A stretch of DNA of 6,495 nucleotides from Bacteroidales bacterium UBA2295 (GCA_002345825.1 DDWD01000098.1:1-6495); one strand, 5' to 3'. Counted from the first letter of the stretch, positions 1 through 6,367 are shown. Notes: a model not told the origin generated them from the letters alone. Program-made: numbers and translations.

Positions 1-491
1 AAATGGCCGAGGAACTTCACAAAAATCTAGATGCTATTACCGATGGGGCAAAAGAGGGTGAGAACTATTTTGAGCAAAAGCGTCGTTACATTAGTAACTA
101 CAAAAAAGCCATAATGCTTACCATTCAGAGCACAACTCAGGCATTGGGCCGTAAGTTTATGCAGGAGCAAGAGGTTGTAAATAACCTGGCCAATATGATA
201 ATGGAACTTTACGCTGTTGAATCCATGGCCCTAAGGATTGAGAAGTTAGAAGGCCTAAAAGGAACTAACGAGATATACCGCAATATGCTCGATGTATTTG
301 TTTACGATGCAGCAAGCCTACTGCGTAAAAATGCTAAAGATGCTATCTACTCAAGCATTGAGGATGTTAATGAGGCAGAAAAGTTGGTTAAGGCAGTAAA
401 AACGCTAACCCGTGTTGCGGGTGTTAACGTTCTGGCCGCGCGCCGTAGCATAGCCGATAAGCTAATTGAGGAGAACGAGTATAAATTCTAA
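1..491 (+). CDS. Acyl-CoA dehydrogenase, C-terminal part (5' end outside window)
   Basis: This is the last 162 residues of a flavin-dependent acyl-CoA dehydrogenase, which oxidises acyl-CoA thioesters to the trans-2-enoyl form in fatty-acid beta-oxidation or related acyl-CoA metabolism. The visible part has no FAD-binding core; it is the all-helical C-terminal extension typical of the roughly 600-residue Bacteroidota members, which resemble VLCAD/ACAD9. Recognisable landmarks are an EGENYFEQKRRYI stretch near residues 19-31, NYKKAIMLTI just after it, QEQEVVNNLANM near 55-66, and an ARRSIADKLIEENEY ending. The ATG at position 3 is very probably an internal methionine, because the family needs several hundred more residues upstream and the frame is open to the window edge. 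The gene ends in TAA at 489-491. Its operon partners, if any, lie upstream and cannot be seen. The family call is made from memory of the conserved C-terminus; substrate chain length cannot be inferred. Confidence 0.85.
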   Translation, partial: MAEELHKNLDAITDGAKEGENYFEQKRRYISNYKKAIMLTIQSTTQALGRKFMQEQEVVNNLANMIMELYAVESMALRIEKLEGLKGTNEIYRNMLDVFVYDAASLLRKNAKDAIYSSIEDVNEAEKLVKAVKTLTRVAGVNVLAARRSIADKLIEENEYKF

Positions 492-773
492 ATAAGGGTA
501 CTACCTATTTATTTGTGGAGGATTTGTATCGTTTGAGGTTAATATAAAGATGTGCGACTGGATTGAGGTCCGAATACAGAAGCTGAAAACAAGGCCAATC
601 CTGACAACTGTCTTTAAATTTTGCTGAATATCAATGTATTATCTTAGTTGAGTTTTATCCACGAAATTGGTAGAAGAGCCTTAAAAAGAATAAATTTAAG
701 CCCCAAATTCACAATATTAAATGTGAACTTGGGGCTTCCCTTTTTCTAGGCGAATAAAAATTATTATCTCACA
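492..773. other. Intergenic region between convergent acyl-CoA dehydrogenase and mscL genes
   Basis: These 282 bases separate two converging genes. I see no convincing coding sequence, RNA gene or promoter in 492-690. The only clear structure is the hairpin at 698-737, described separately. A 25-codon open frame at 550-627 has no recognisable ribosome binding site or family resemblance and is not called. About 200 bases between the acyl-CoA dehydrogenase stop and the hairpin remain unexplained and would be a long 3' untranslated region if the plus-strand transcript ends at that hairpin. Confidence 0.5.
698..745. terminator. Hairpin terminator, probably two-way
   Basis: A 16-base arm at 698-713 (AAGCCCCAAATTCACA) pairs with 722-737 (TGTGAACTTGGGGCTT) with a single mismatch around an 8-base AT-rich loop. 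On the plus strand the stem is followed by CCC and five T residues at 741-745. On the minus strand it is followed by TTAAATTTATTC, a weaker T-rich tail. It starts 36 bases beyond the mscL stop, so it most naturally ends the DUF3078-mscL transcript. It would also stop plus-strand readthrough from the acyl-CoA dehydrogenase gene about 200 bases upstream. Confidence 0.8.
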
Positions 774-1172
774 TTATTTTTTGAGCAAGTCTCTAATTTC
801 AGTAAGCAGCTCTTCTTGTTTTGATGGTGCTGGGGGAGGAGCAGGCGCTTCTTCCTTTTTCTTTTTGGTTGCATTAATAGCTTTAATTAGCATGAAAACG
901 GCAAATGCAACAATAAGAAAATCAAAAATTACTTGTATAAAGTTTCCATAATTTATGGTAATTGCAGCGGCCTCTTCGGAGGCTTCCTTAAGTACAATAC
1001 TAAGATCTTTAAAATCAACCCCGCCAACAAGTAAACCAATGGGTGGCATTATTATATCGTTTACAACCGATGAAACGATTTTGCCAAATGCTACACCAAT
1101 AATAATACCCACAGCCATATCAACAACATTGCCTTTCATGGCAAATACCTTAAACTCTTTTAGGATTTTCAT
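774..1172 (-). CDS. mscL: Large-conductance mechanosensitive channel MscL
   Basis: MscL is an inner-membrane homopentamer that opens a wide, non-selective pore when membrane tension rises, releasing solutes during sudden hypo-osmotic shock. The 132-residue product matches the usual length (E. coli has 136) and can be aligned without gaps over the first membrane helix. It has the amphipathic start MKILKEFKVFAM, the signature GNVVDMAVGIIIG at 14-26, FGKIVSSVVNDIIMPP at 29-44 (helix 1 to about 45), a periplasmic loop, helix 2 around 78-101 (FIQVIFDFLIVAFAVFMLI), a basic KKKKEE linker, a proline/alanine run and the C-terminal bundle helix EELLTEIRDLLKK. The gate positions that are L19 and V23 in E. 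coli are M19 and I23 here. The ATG at 1172 fits the family start exactly. The gene lies 11 bases after the DUF3078 gene stop on the same strand, so it is probably co-transcribed from a promoter upstream of that gene, and is followed by the hairpin at 698-737. Confidence 0.97.
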   Translation of the reverse strand: MKILKEFKVFAMKGNVVDMAVGIIIGVAFGKIVSSVVNDIIMPPIGLLVGGVDFKDLSIVLKEASEEAAAITINYGNFIQVIFDFLIVAFAVFMLIKAINATKKKKEEAPAPPPAPSKQEELLTEIRDLLKK

Positions 1173-1183
1173 GATCGATATTG

Positions 1184-2128
1184 TTAAAATTTAAATGAAA
1201 TTCCAACTCCAAATATCTCCTTGAATTGTATTCGGGGGGCAACCTCCTCAACTCCATCAACCTCCTTGGCAATAAGTATTTTATCGTCGTATATTAGGTG
1301 GGTGTTAAAGTTTACGTTTAAAAATTTATTGATTTTAAGGCTGATTAGGTTTTCCCAGTTTACCACAACATTATCTGGATTTTCAAGGTAATTGGAGAAT
1401 AGGTCGAGTTTTGATGTTAATGAGATATTTTTAAATAGCTCGTTTTCAAAATCGTTCTTAGAAAAAATTATGCGAACGTAACCACCAAACTCCCTAAGAC
1501 TTTTCTCCCCTGGGTCTACTCCAAATGCACCTGCTTGCGAAAGGGCCTCATCCAGTACGAATGTCATTTTACCGGTTATGGGAGCAGCAAATATGCTGAG
1601 ATAGTTTGTTGGCTTATAGTCCATACCAATGGCTGTGATGAAGTAGGCGGGAGAAAAAGCATCGGATATCCTATCTTTAGTGCCATCAGCTTTATAATTG
1701 TAACCTGCCGTCATCTGCGATTTAAAGTTGAACAGCCCGGCGTAATACAATTTTTTGTAGGCTTTACGTCCGTATTTAGATAAAAGGTCGATCTTGTCGT
1801 CGGTTTTTTTAAACTCTTCGCTATCGCCCTGATTTAGCAGGCCATACCCAATGTCTAAGGAGTTATCCCAGGTTGTGTTGTCCTTGTTGTAATTGGCAAA
1901 TATGCTTAAAATGCCATTTATGGCAAACGACTTTTCACCACCTGCAGCCCAGTTTACCAGCGCGGTTTGGGCTAGGTTTATTCCAGCAACCCCGCCAGTC
2001 TTCCATCCAGGAATGGTGTCGATAGATTGTTTTTTTAGCGTTGCCTCAGGTTCGGTAACCTGCCCGTAAGTGGTGCCCACTATGCACAGTGAGAATAATA
2101 CGAGCAATAATAGTTTTAGTGATTGCAT
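1184..2128 (-). CDS. DUF3078 family outer-membrane beta-barrel protein
   Basis: The 314-residue product looks like a member of DUF3078, a family of Bacteroidota outer-membrane proteins without an established biochemical role. A signal peptide is clear: M-Q-S-L-K, then a leucine-rich core to about residue 19 and a likely cleavage after G22 (TTYG then Q). The mature start carries a linker and then GWKTGGVAGINLAQTALVNW at 41-60 followed by AAGGEKSF, the segment by which I recognise the family. The rest alternates polar and hydrophobic residues with aromatic girdle positions (for example SLDIGYGLL, KLYYAGLFNF, YLSIFAAPI, YVRIIF, NVNFNTHLIY), as expected for membrane beta strands, and the protein ends in a strand with terminal F (FGVGISFKF), a usual signal for the barrel assembly machinery. 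C15 lies in the signal core and does not form a good lipobox. It is the first gene of a probable two-gene unit with mscL. No strong promoter is visible upstream; TATCTTTA on the minus strand at 2175-2168 is one base off the -7 consensus. Confidence 0.85.
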   Translation of the reverse strand: MQSLKLLLLVLFSLCIVGTTYGQVTEPEATLKKQSIDTIPGWKTGGVAGINLAQTALVNWAAGGEKSFAINGILSIFANYNKDNTTWDNSLDIGYGLLNQGDSEEFKKTDDKIDLLSKYGRKAYKKLYYAGLFNFKSQMTAGYNYKADGTKDRISDAFSPAYFITAIGMDYKPTNYLSIFAAPITGKMTFVLDEALSQAGAFGVDPGEKSLREFGGYVRIIFSKNDFENELFKNISLTSKLDLFSNYLENPDNVVVNWENLISLKINKFLNVNFNTHLIYDDKILIAKEVDGVEEVAPRIQFKEIFGVGISFKF

Positions 2129-2374
2129 TTTATTTATGTTTTAGTTTGTTGATTTTGTATCTAACTATAAAGATAAAAAAAGATTTACCCATAATTGCTT
2201 AGATTTAGATGTTTTTCTTCCGCCCCGAGCTAACATTAAAATTTTTGATTGTGGTTTTCGAGATAGTGGCAGCGCTTAAAAGTACTTGTATATCAAGTTG
2301 ATAAAGTGTTGTTGTTTTGGCTGTTAAACTAATTAACTGTTTGCATATTAGTGCAGATATGGTTTGTCCAAATG

Positions 2375-2402
2375 ATTCTATCCTCGTTAGATATGATAGA
2401 AT
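2375..2402. repeat. Inverted repeat overlapping the phoH-like promoter
   Basis: ATTCTATC at 2375-2382 is repeated as its exact reverse complement GATAGAAT at 2395-2402, with 12 bases between. The half-site centres are 20 bases apart, about two helical turns, and the right arm ends five bases before the -7 box, so a dimeric protein bound here would cover the -33 region. This geometry fits an operator, but the arms are AT-rich and short, and no candidate regulator is encoded in the window. Confidence 0.45.
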
Positions 2403-2407
2403 TTTAC

Positions 2408-2415
2408 TACTTTTG
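2408..2415 (+). promoter_or_regulatory. Candidate Bacteroidota -7 promoter box for the phoH-purC unit
   Basis: TACTTTTG matches the Bacteroidota -7 consensus TAnnTTTG at all six defined positions and lies 38 bases before the ATG of the phoH-like gene, which leaves room for a short leader. The -33 element is poor: CGTTA around 2385-2389 is at the right distance but is not TTTG. An alternative pair, TTTG at 2363-2366 and TAGATATG at 2388-2395, has one mismatch in the -7 box and a slightly long spacer. Confidence 0.6.
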
Positions 2416-2453
2416 TATGCGATAATCATTTTATACAAATGGAATTGCGCTGA

Positions 2454-3428
2454 ATGAACGAACGACTTATTCTAATTGAAGGGATTGATCCACTTGCCCT
2501 ATATGGCGTAAATAACGTCAACTTCAACCTTATCACATCACATTTTCCTAAGTTAAAGCTTATTGCCCGTGGCGATGAGATTAAAGTGCTTGGAGAGGAA
2601 AAGGAAATCCAAGTGCTAGAGGAGAAAATCAACAGGATGATTGACTTCTTCCGCAGGTACAACAGGCTAACTGAAGACAATGTTAAGGATTTTTTGCACG
2701 AAACCGATGATTCAATTTCGCAAGCCGAGGAGGACTTTGGGGAGGCACTTGTTTACGGAAACAACGGAAGAATTATTAAGGCACGAACCGTTAATCAGCG
2801 GATGCTGGTTGATAAATATCGTGAGAATGATTTGCTGTTTGCCATTGGCCCTGCTGGTTCTGGCAAAACCTATACAGCCATTGCTTTAGCTGTTAGAGCA
2901 CTTAAAAATAAGGAGGTTAAACGCATTATCCTAACCCGCCCTGCTGTGGAGGCTGGTGAACGCCTAGGGTTTTTGCCAGGCGATTTAAAAGAAAAGCTCG
3001 ATCCATATTTACAACCGCTTTACGATGCGCTTAACGATATGATTCCGGCTCGCAAGCTCAACGAATACATGGAGGACGGCACGGTACAGATTGCACCACT
3101 TGCATATATGCGTGGCCGAACGCTCGATAACGCCTTTGTTATTCTCGATGAGGCTCAGAATACTAGTATGAACCAAATGAAGATGTTCCTTACCCGTATG
3201 GGTAATAATGCCAAGTTCATAGTAACTGGTGATATTACCCAAATAGATTTACCCCGTAAGGAAGATTCTGGGCTGATTCCAACCCTAAAGCTACTACAGG
3301 ATATACCTGGTTTATCCATAATACATTTCGATTCTAGAGATATCATTAGGCATAGACTGGTGAAGTACATAGTGCATGCATTCGACAAGCTATCGAAAAA
3401 CAACGAGGAGAATAGTAATCAAAAATAA
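2454..3428 (+). CDS. phoH: PhoH-like (YbeZ/PhoL type) P-loop ATPase
   Basis: The 324-residue product is a cytoplasmic PhoH-family NTPase of the YbeZ/PhoL type. Members bind and hydrolyse ATP, and in proteobacteria they are linked to the endoribonuclease YbeY and to rRNA/ribosome metabolism; the precise substrate is not settled. Residues 1-105 form the N-terminal domain of this subfamily. The PhoH domain follows: Walker A GPAGSGKT at 132-139, the TRPAVEAGERLGFLPGD stretch at 161-177, LAYMRGRT at 216-223, Walker B FVILDEAQN at 228-236 (D232, E233), and TGD at 258-260 with a final basic helix DIIRHRLVKYIVHAF at 296-310. Length and motif order are normal for the family, with no missing catalytic residue. 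The ATG at 2454 gives the expected N-terminus; no Shine-Dalgarno is present, as is usual in this phylum. purC follows after 10 bases, so the two are very likely co-transcribed. No ybeY gene is present in the window. Confidence 0.95.
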   Translation: MNERLILIEGIDPLALYGVNNVNFNLITSHFPKLKLIARGDEIKVLGEEKEIQVLEEKINRMIDFFRRYNRLTEDNVKDFLHETDDSISQAEEDFGEALVYGNNGRIIKARTVNQRMLVDKYRENDLLFAIGPAGSGKTYTAIALAVRALKNKEVKRIILTRPAVEAGERLGFLPGDLKEKLDPYLQPLYDALNDMIPARKLNEYMEDGTVQIAPLAYMRGRTLDNAFVILDEAQNTSMNQMKMFLTRMGNNAKFIVTGDITQIDLPRKEDSGLIPTLKLLQDIPGLSIIHFDSRDIIRHRLVKYIVHAFDKLSKNNEENSNQK

Positions 3429-3438
3429 ATATTTGGCT

Positions 3439-4401
3439 ATGAACAAAGCAGTTGTAAAATCAAACTTTAAGTTTCCTGAGCAAACCGATGTTTACCATGG
3501 TAAAGTTCGCGATGTTTACACATTGGCTTCCGATGTGCTGGTTATGTTGGTTTCCGATCGCATTTCGGCTTTTGATGTAGTGCTTCCCAAAGGAATCCCA
3601 TTCAAGGGACAGGTGCTAAATCAAATTGCATCAAAATTTCTCGATGCTACAAGTCACATTGTGCCCAACTGGAAAATTGATACTCCCGACCCAATGGTGA
3701 CCATTGGCCATAGGTGCGAGCCTTTTCCTGTTGAAATGATTATCCGTGGATACCTAACCGGTAGTTCATGGCGCGAATACAAGAAGGGTGCTCGACAAAT
3801 TTGCGGAGTGCAAATTCCCGACGGAATGCGCGAGCATGAAGCCTTTCCCACGCCAATAATTACACCCACTACAAAAGCTGAGCAGGGAGCGCACGACGAG
3901 AATATCTCGCGCGAAGAGATTTTAGTACAGGGTCTTGTGTCAGAGGAGGATTACAATAAGCTCGAAGAGTACACCCTGAAACTGTTTGAGCATGGCCAAA
4001 AGATGGCCAACGAGCGAGGTCTTATCCTTGTTGATACCAAGTATGAGTTTGGCAAGAAGGATGGCCAAATATACCTTATTGATGAGGTGCATACACCAGA
4101 TTCATCGCGCTATTTCTATCTCGAGGGCTATCAGGAGAGATTTGACAAGGGCGAGCCACAACGCCAGCTATCAAAGGAGTTTGTGCGCGAGTGGCTAATG
4201 GAGAATGGCTTTATGGGCAATCCTGGTCAGCAGGTGCCCGAAATGACCGAGGAGATTGTTGATAGTATCAGCGAGCGATACATTGAACTATACGAGCACA
4301 TTGTTGGCGAGAAATTCGAAGTGATTCCTACCGAAAACATTGAGCGACGCATTGAGGACAATGTGCTCGATTCGCTACGCAGGAATATGCTTTTGGTGTA
4401 G
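3439..4401 (+). CDS. purC: Phosphoribosylaminoimidazole-succinocarboxamide (SAICAR) synthase PurC
   Basis: PurC joins CAIR and L-aspartate with ATP to give SAICAR, in the de novo route to IMP. From the ATG at 3439 the protein has 320 residues, longer than the roughly 237-residue E. coli enzyme and in keeping with the long bacterial/fungal form. Visible motifs are YHGKVRDVY at 19-27, SDRISAFDVVLPKGIPFKG at 39-57, family signature one FPVEMIIRGYLTGS at 96-109, TPTTKAEQGAHDENIS at 142-157, family signature two LVDTKYEFG at 197-205, and LIDEVHTPDSSRYF at 213-226. The reading frame stays open upstream to an ATG at 3376, but that would overlap the phoH-like gene by 53 bases and add 21 residues without family likeness, so 3439 is preferred. 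It sits 10 bases after the phoH-like stop. No riboswitch-like leader separates the two, so purC is probably transcribed from the phoH promoter. Confidence 0.96.
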   Translation: MNKAVVKSNFKFPEQTDVYHGKVRDVYTLASDVLVMLVSDRISAFDVVLPKGIPFKGQVLNQIASKFLDATSHIVPNWKIDTPDPMVTIGHRCEPFPVEMIIRGYLTGSSWREYKKGARQICGVQIPDGMREHEAFPTPIITPTTKAEQGAHDENISREEILVQGLVSEEDYNKLEEYTLKLFEHGQKMANERGLILVDTKYEFGKKDGQIYLIDEVHTPDSSRYFYLEGYQERFDKGEPQRQLSKEFVREWLMENGFMGNPGQQVPEMTEEIVDSISERYIELYEHIVGEKFEVIPTENIERRIEDNVLDSLRRNMLLV

Positions 4402-4426
4402 CTTGGTACTTAAAAAGATTTGTAGA

Positions 4427-4921
4427 ATGAAAACGGGACTGATTGTTTTTGCTTTTCTAATAGCAACATTTTGGGGCTGTAAATCCCATAACCCGAGCGA
4501 GCAGGATAAACAGGTAGATTTTTCCTCCTCATTAATGCACTTATCTAGAAATCAACTTAAAGGGTTGGGGATAATTGTTAACGACACGGCCATTGTATAC
4601 AATAACAAGGTAGAAGGAGTAGGTAGCCTAGATCTTATTATTAGCGATAAGACTTACATAGGCAAAAGCGCTAACACAGAGCAAACTAACTTCCCGTTTT
4701 ATCCACGTTACATCACTACGCTCGATACTATACAACGAACAATGTATATGCTTTCGGGAGCACAGGCGCATAGCGAGGAGGAAGCACAACGCTGGGAATC
4801 GTTTGAGAATTTGGTGCCCATTGTGGTTGAGCAAAAAGCTGGCGATAAAGAGTTTGGCGAAACGTTAATTTTTTGGATGACTAAAACCCCTGAGCTGGAA
4901 AAGCAATTGGCTAGTTTTTAA
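4427..4921 (+). CDS. Small predicted lipoprotein of unknown function
   Basis: The 164-residue product begins MKTGLIVFAFLIATFWGC, a basic start plus hydrophobic core ending at C18. The GC at the end suggests a lipoprotein signal, although F and W at -3 and -2 make a loose lipobox; loose ones occur in Bacteroidota. After the cysteine comes a short polar linker (KSHNPSEQDKQ), not the acidic surface-export signal seen in some relatives, so a periplasm-facing location is a guess. The body has LSRNQLKGLGIIVND at 39-53, FYPRYITTLDTIQ at 91-103, and ENLVPIVVEQ at 127-136 followed by GETLIFWMTKTPELEKQL at 144-161. I do not recognise a named family. The pattern LS..qL..LGI then LvPi.v then FW..TpEle faintly recalls a periplasmic module in Bacteroidota regulatory proteins, but I cannot verify that. 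The ATG at 4427 is preferred over one at 4340, which would overlap purC and bury the signal peptide. It follows purC by 25 bases and ends at a strong terminator, so it is likely the last gene of the phoH-purC unit. Confidence 0.75.
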   Translation: MKTGLIVFAFLIATFWGCKSHNPSEQDKQVDFSSSLMHLSRNQLKGLGIIVNDTAIVYNNKVEGVGSLDLIISDKTYIGKSANTEQTNFPFYPRYITTLDTIQRTMYMLSGAQAHSEEEAQRWESFENLVPIVVEQKAGDKEFGETLIFWMTKTPELEKQLASF

Positions 4922-4936
4922 TGTTCTGATAATTAC

Positions 4937-4970
4937 AAAAAAAAGGCTTGGAAAACTCCAAGCCTTTTTT
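4937..4970. terminator. Strong two-way rho-independent terminator
   Basis: GGCTTGGA at 4945-4952 pairs perfectly with TCCAAGCC at 4957-4964 around an AAAC loop. The stem is flanked by eight A residues on the left (4937-4944) and six T residues on the right (4965-4970), giving a proper T-tract on either strand. It begins 15 bases after the small lipoprotein stop and lies 8 bases beyond the stop of the convergent thioredoxin-lipoprotein gene, so it ends both transcripts. Confidence 0.95.
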
Positions 4971-4978
4971 GTTAACGG

Positions 4979-6367
4979 CTACAGCTGTTTCAAATGCTTA
5001 TCAATTGTAAGTACTGTCTCTGGGTCCGACGGACGAGTGGCTGGATACTCAATAATCTTACCTTCACCATCAATTAGTACAAAGGTTGGTACACCGTACA
5101 CTTGGTAATGCTTTGCAGCATCGGACTGCCAGGCCTTTTCGGCATGTAGCTGGTAACCTTTTAGCTGCTTCTCGTTAACCATTTTTTCCCAAGCCGATTT
5201 ATCGTCGTCTATTGAAATGGCTACAAAAGCAATGGGTTTACCTTTATAGGCATCCTTAAGCTTTAACAGCGAAGGAATTTCCCTAAGGCAGGGGCCGCAC
5301 CATGAGGCCCAAAAATCTAAATAAACTATCTGTCCTTTAAAATCGCTTAGTGAGTACTCTTTGCCATCGATACTAGTTAGTGTAAATTCAGGTGCGGGTT
5401 GCCCAGGAGCAAGAAGCATCCGTTTTGCCAAATCTCTTTCGATTATTGTCCTATACTCGTCACTTTTTGCTGTTGCAACAAAATGCTCTGCCACATTCTT
5501 AGCAATCTCAAGGCTCGACCATTTAACCGCTTCGGATGTTGAGTTATGCTTATAGTAATCCTGCATTGTTTGATCAGGTACCAAGCTGTCAATCATATCG
5601 AATAGTATTAGGGTTTGCTCAAAAACCGACTTCCCTTTGTGCTCGTCCCTAGCTATTTCGTTGTAGTAGATATTGTTGATATGATTTTCGATTAGCGAGG
5701 TGTATTCGCTCATGGAGAAGTGCTTCTTGTTCCCAAAATCAAATTGGTTAACAAATGCGTAGTCGTCTAGGTTAGGCTCAAACTCGTTGCCCGATAACCT
5801 TGCATTGTACTCTGGGTAATTGTACTTCCAACTAGCAAAAAGGTAATCGATACGTGCATTTTCCAGCGAGGCAAAACCTTTATCAGTCCCTTTAACCCTC
5901 TCTATCATTGTACTTGTTAGAATTTTTAACGAGTCGATTGTACTAGCAAAATCTTCTTGAGAAAGAGTGTAAAGAGATCTAAAATCCTTAGCCACGCTAT
6001 TTACTGTTTGGTTAACATCGTATAGCGTGCTATTCTGCTGTAGTAAGGACCCTGCTTTAAATGGATTCTCTGTAGGGTTTTTGATATCAACATCAAGTTT
6101 AATATCTCCTCCGGGGTTAAGGTATAGCAAGTTGCTATTTCGCCCTGCTCTTATCCTGAGGTAACAGGGATCGCTAATCATTACGGTGTGTGTGAAACTT
6201 CCATCGTCTGCTAACCAAATGGTATCGGTTATGCCTTTACTATGTAGTAAAGCAAAATCGTTATCAAAATTTTCGACTTGTCCGCTAATTGTCGTTTCCT
6301 TTAGGCCATTCGTTCCGCACGATGCAAGTAGGGTAAGTGAGAGTGCAATAATCAAAAAATTTCTCAT
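4979..6367 (-). CDS. TlpA-like thiol-disulfide oxidoreductase lipoprotein (DUF4369-like N-terminal domain)
   Basis: The 462-residue product is an exported thioredoxin-fold lipoprotein of the kind common in Bacteroidota, where it is thought to reduce or exchange disulfides of periplasmic proteins; the partner is unknown. The signal peptide ends in a textbook lipobox LLASC with lipidated C17. Residues about 25-95 (TTISGQVENF, then DTIWLADDGSFTH, then LLYLNPGGDIKLDVD) match the DUF4369 pattern. Residues 110-315 are a mostly helical, poorly conserved spacer. The C-terminal TlpA/AhpC-type domain starts at about 321 with PGQPAPEFTLTSIDGKEYSLSDFKG in pieces, has the active site FWASWCGPC with C357 and C360, and the cis-proline loop YGVPTFVLID with P427. 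All residues for redox activity are present; an extra cysteine, C68, lies in the N-terminal domain. The ATG at 6367 directly precedes the signal peptide. It is convergent with the small lipoprotein gene, shares its terminator, and appears transcribed alone. A TATTTTG element at 6399-6393 on the minus strand is a weak -7 candidate. Confidence 0.92.
   Translation of the reverse strand: MRNFLIIALSLTLLASCGTNGLKETTISGQVENFDNDFALLHSKGITDTIWLADDGSFTHTVMISDPCYLRIRAGRNSNLLYLNPGGDIKLDVDIKNPTENPFKAGSLLQQNSTLYDVNQTVNSVAKDFRSLYTLSQEDFASTIDSLKILTSTMIERVKGTDKGFASLENARIDYLFASWKYNYPEYNARLSGNEFEPNLDDYAFVNQFDFGNKKHFSMSEYTSLIENHINNIYYNEIARDEHKGKSVFEQTLILFDMIDSLVPDQTMQDYYKHNSTSEAVKWSSLEIAKNVAEHFVATAKSDEYRTIIERDLAKRMLLAPGQPAPEFTLTSIDGKEYSLSDFKGQIVYLDFWASWCGPCLREIPSLLKLKDAYKGKPIAFVAISIDDDKSAWEKMVNEKQLKGYQLHAEKAWQSDAAKHYQVYGVPTFVLIDGEGKIIEYPATRPSDPETVLTIDKHLKQL

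Larger units (their letters stand above)
2129..2453. other. Divergent intergenic region between DUF3078 and phoH-like genes
   Basis: This 325-base AT-rich region must hold the promoters for the two divergent transcription units. The phoH side contains a perfect -7 box (2408-2415), an 8-base inverted repeat (2375-2402) and a four-codon open frame ending right at the phoH start (2439-2453). Further in are only short dyads, such as ACTTG-tatat-CAAGT at 2284-2298 and GTTAA-actaa-TTAAC at 2323-2337, which are of a size expected by chance in such DNA. The minus-strand open frame at 2205-2438 (77 codons) shows no family resemblance and would cover the phoH promoter, so I do not call it. Confidence 0.6.

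Noticed and set aside
560..601. Possible hairpin GGATTG / CAATCC
   Set aside because: It has only six pairs across a 30-base loop, which is expected by chance.
550..627. 25-codon open frame after the acyl-CoA dehydrogenase gene
   Set aside because: It is too short to judge, with no supporting signal and no recognisable homology.
955..1194. Plus-strand open frame of 79 codons opposite mscL
   Set aside because: It is the antisense shadow of a clear mscL gene and has no family resemblance.
1535..1783. Plus-strand open frame of 82 codons inside the DUF3078 gene
   Set aside because: It lies wholly antisense to a well-supported gene with a signal peptide and barrel pattern.
2205..2438. Minus-strand open frame of 77 codons in the divergent intergenic region
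   Set aside because: There are no recognisable motifs, its composition fits translated AT-rich spacer DNA, and it overlaps the phoH promoter.
2426..2680. Minus-strand frame over the start of the phoH-like gene
   Set aside because: It is antisense to the conserved N-terminal domain and has low-complexity serine/isoleucine content typical of a shadow frame.
3376..3438. Upstream start for purC at 3376
   Set aside because: It would overlap the phoH-like gene by 53 bases and add 21 basic residues not expected in PurC; the ATG at 3439 gives a normal N-terminus.
4340..4426. Upstream start for the small lipoprotein at 4340
   Set aside because: It would overlap purC and place 29 residues before the signal peptide; the ATG at 4427 begins a proper signal sequence.
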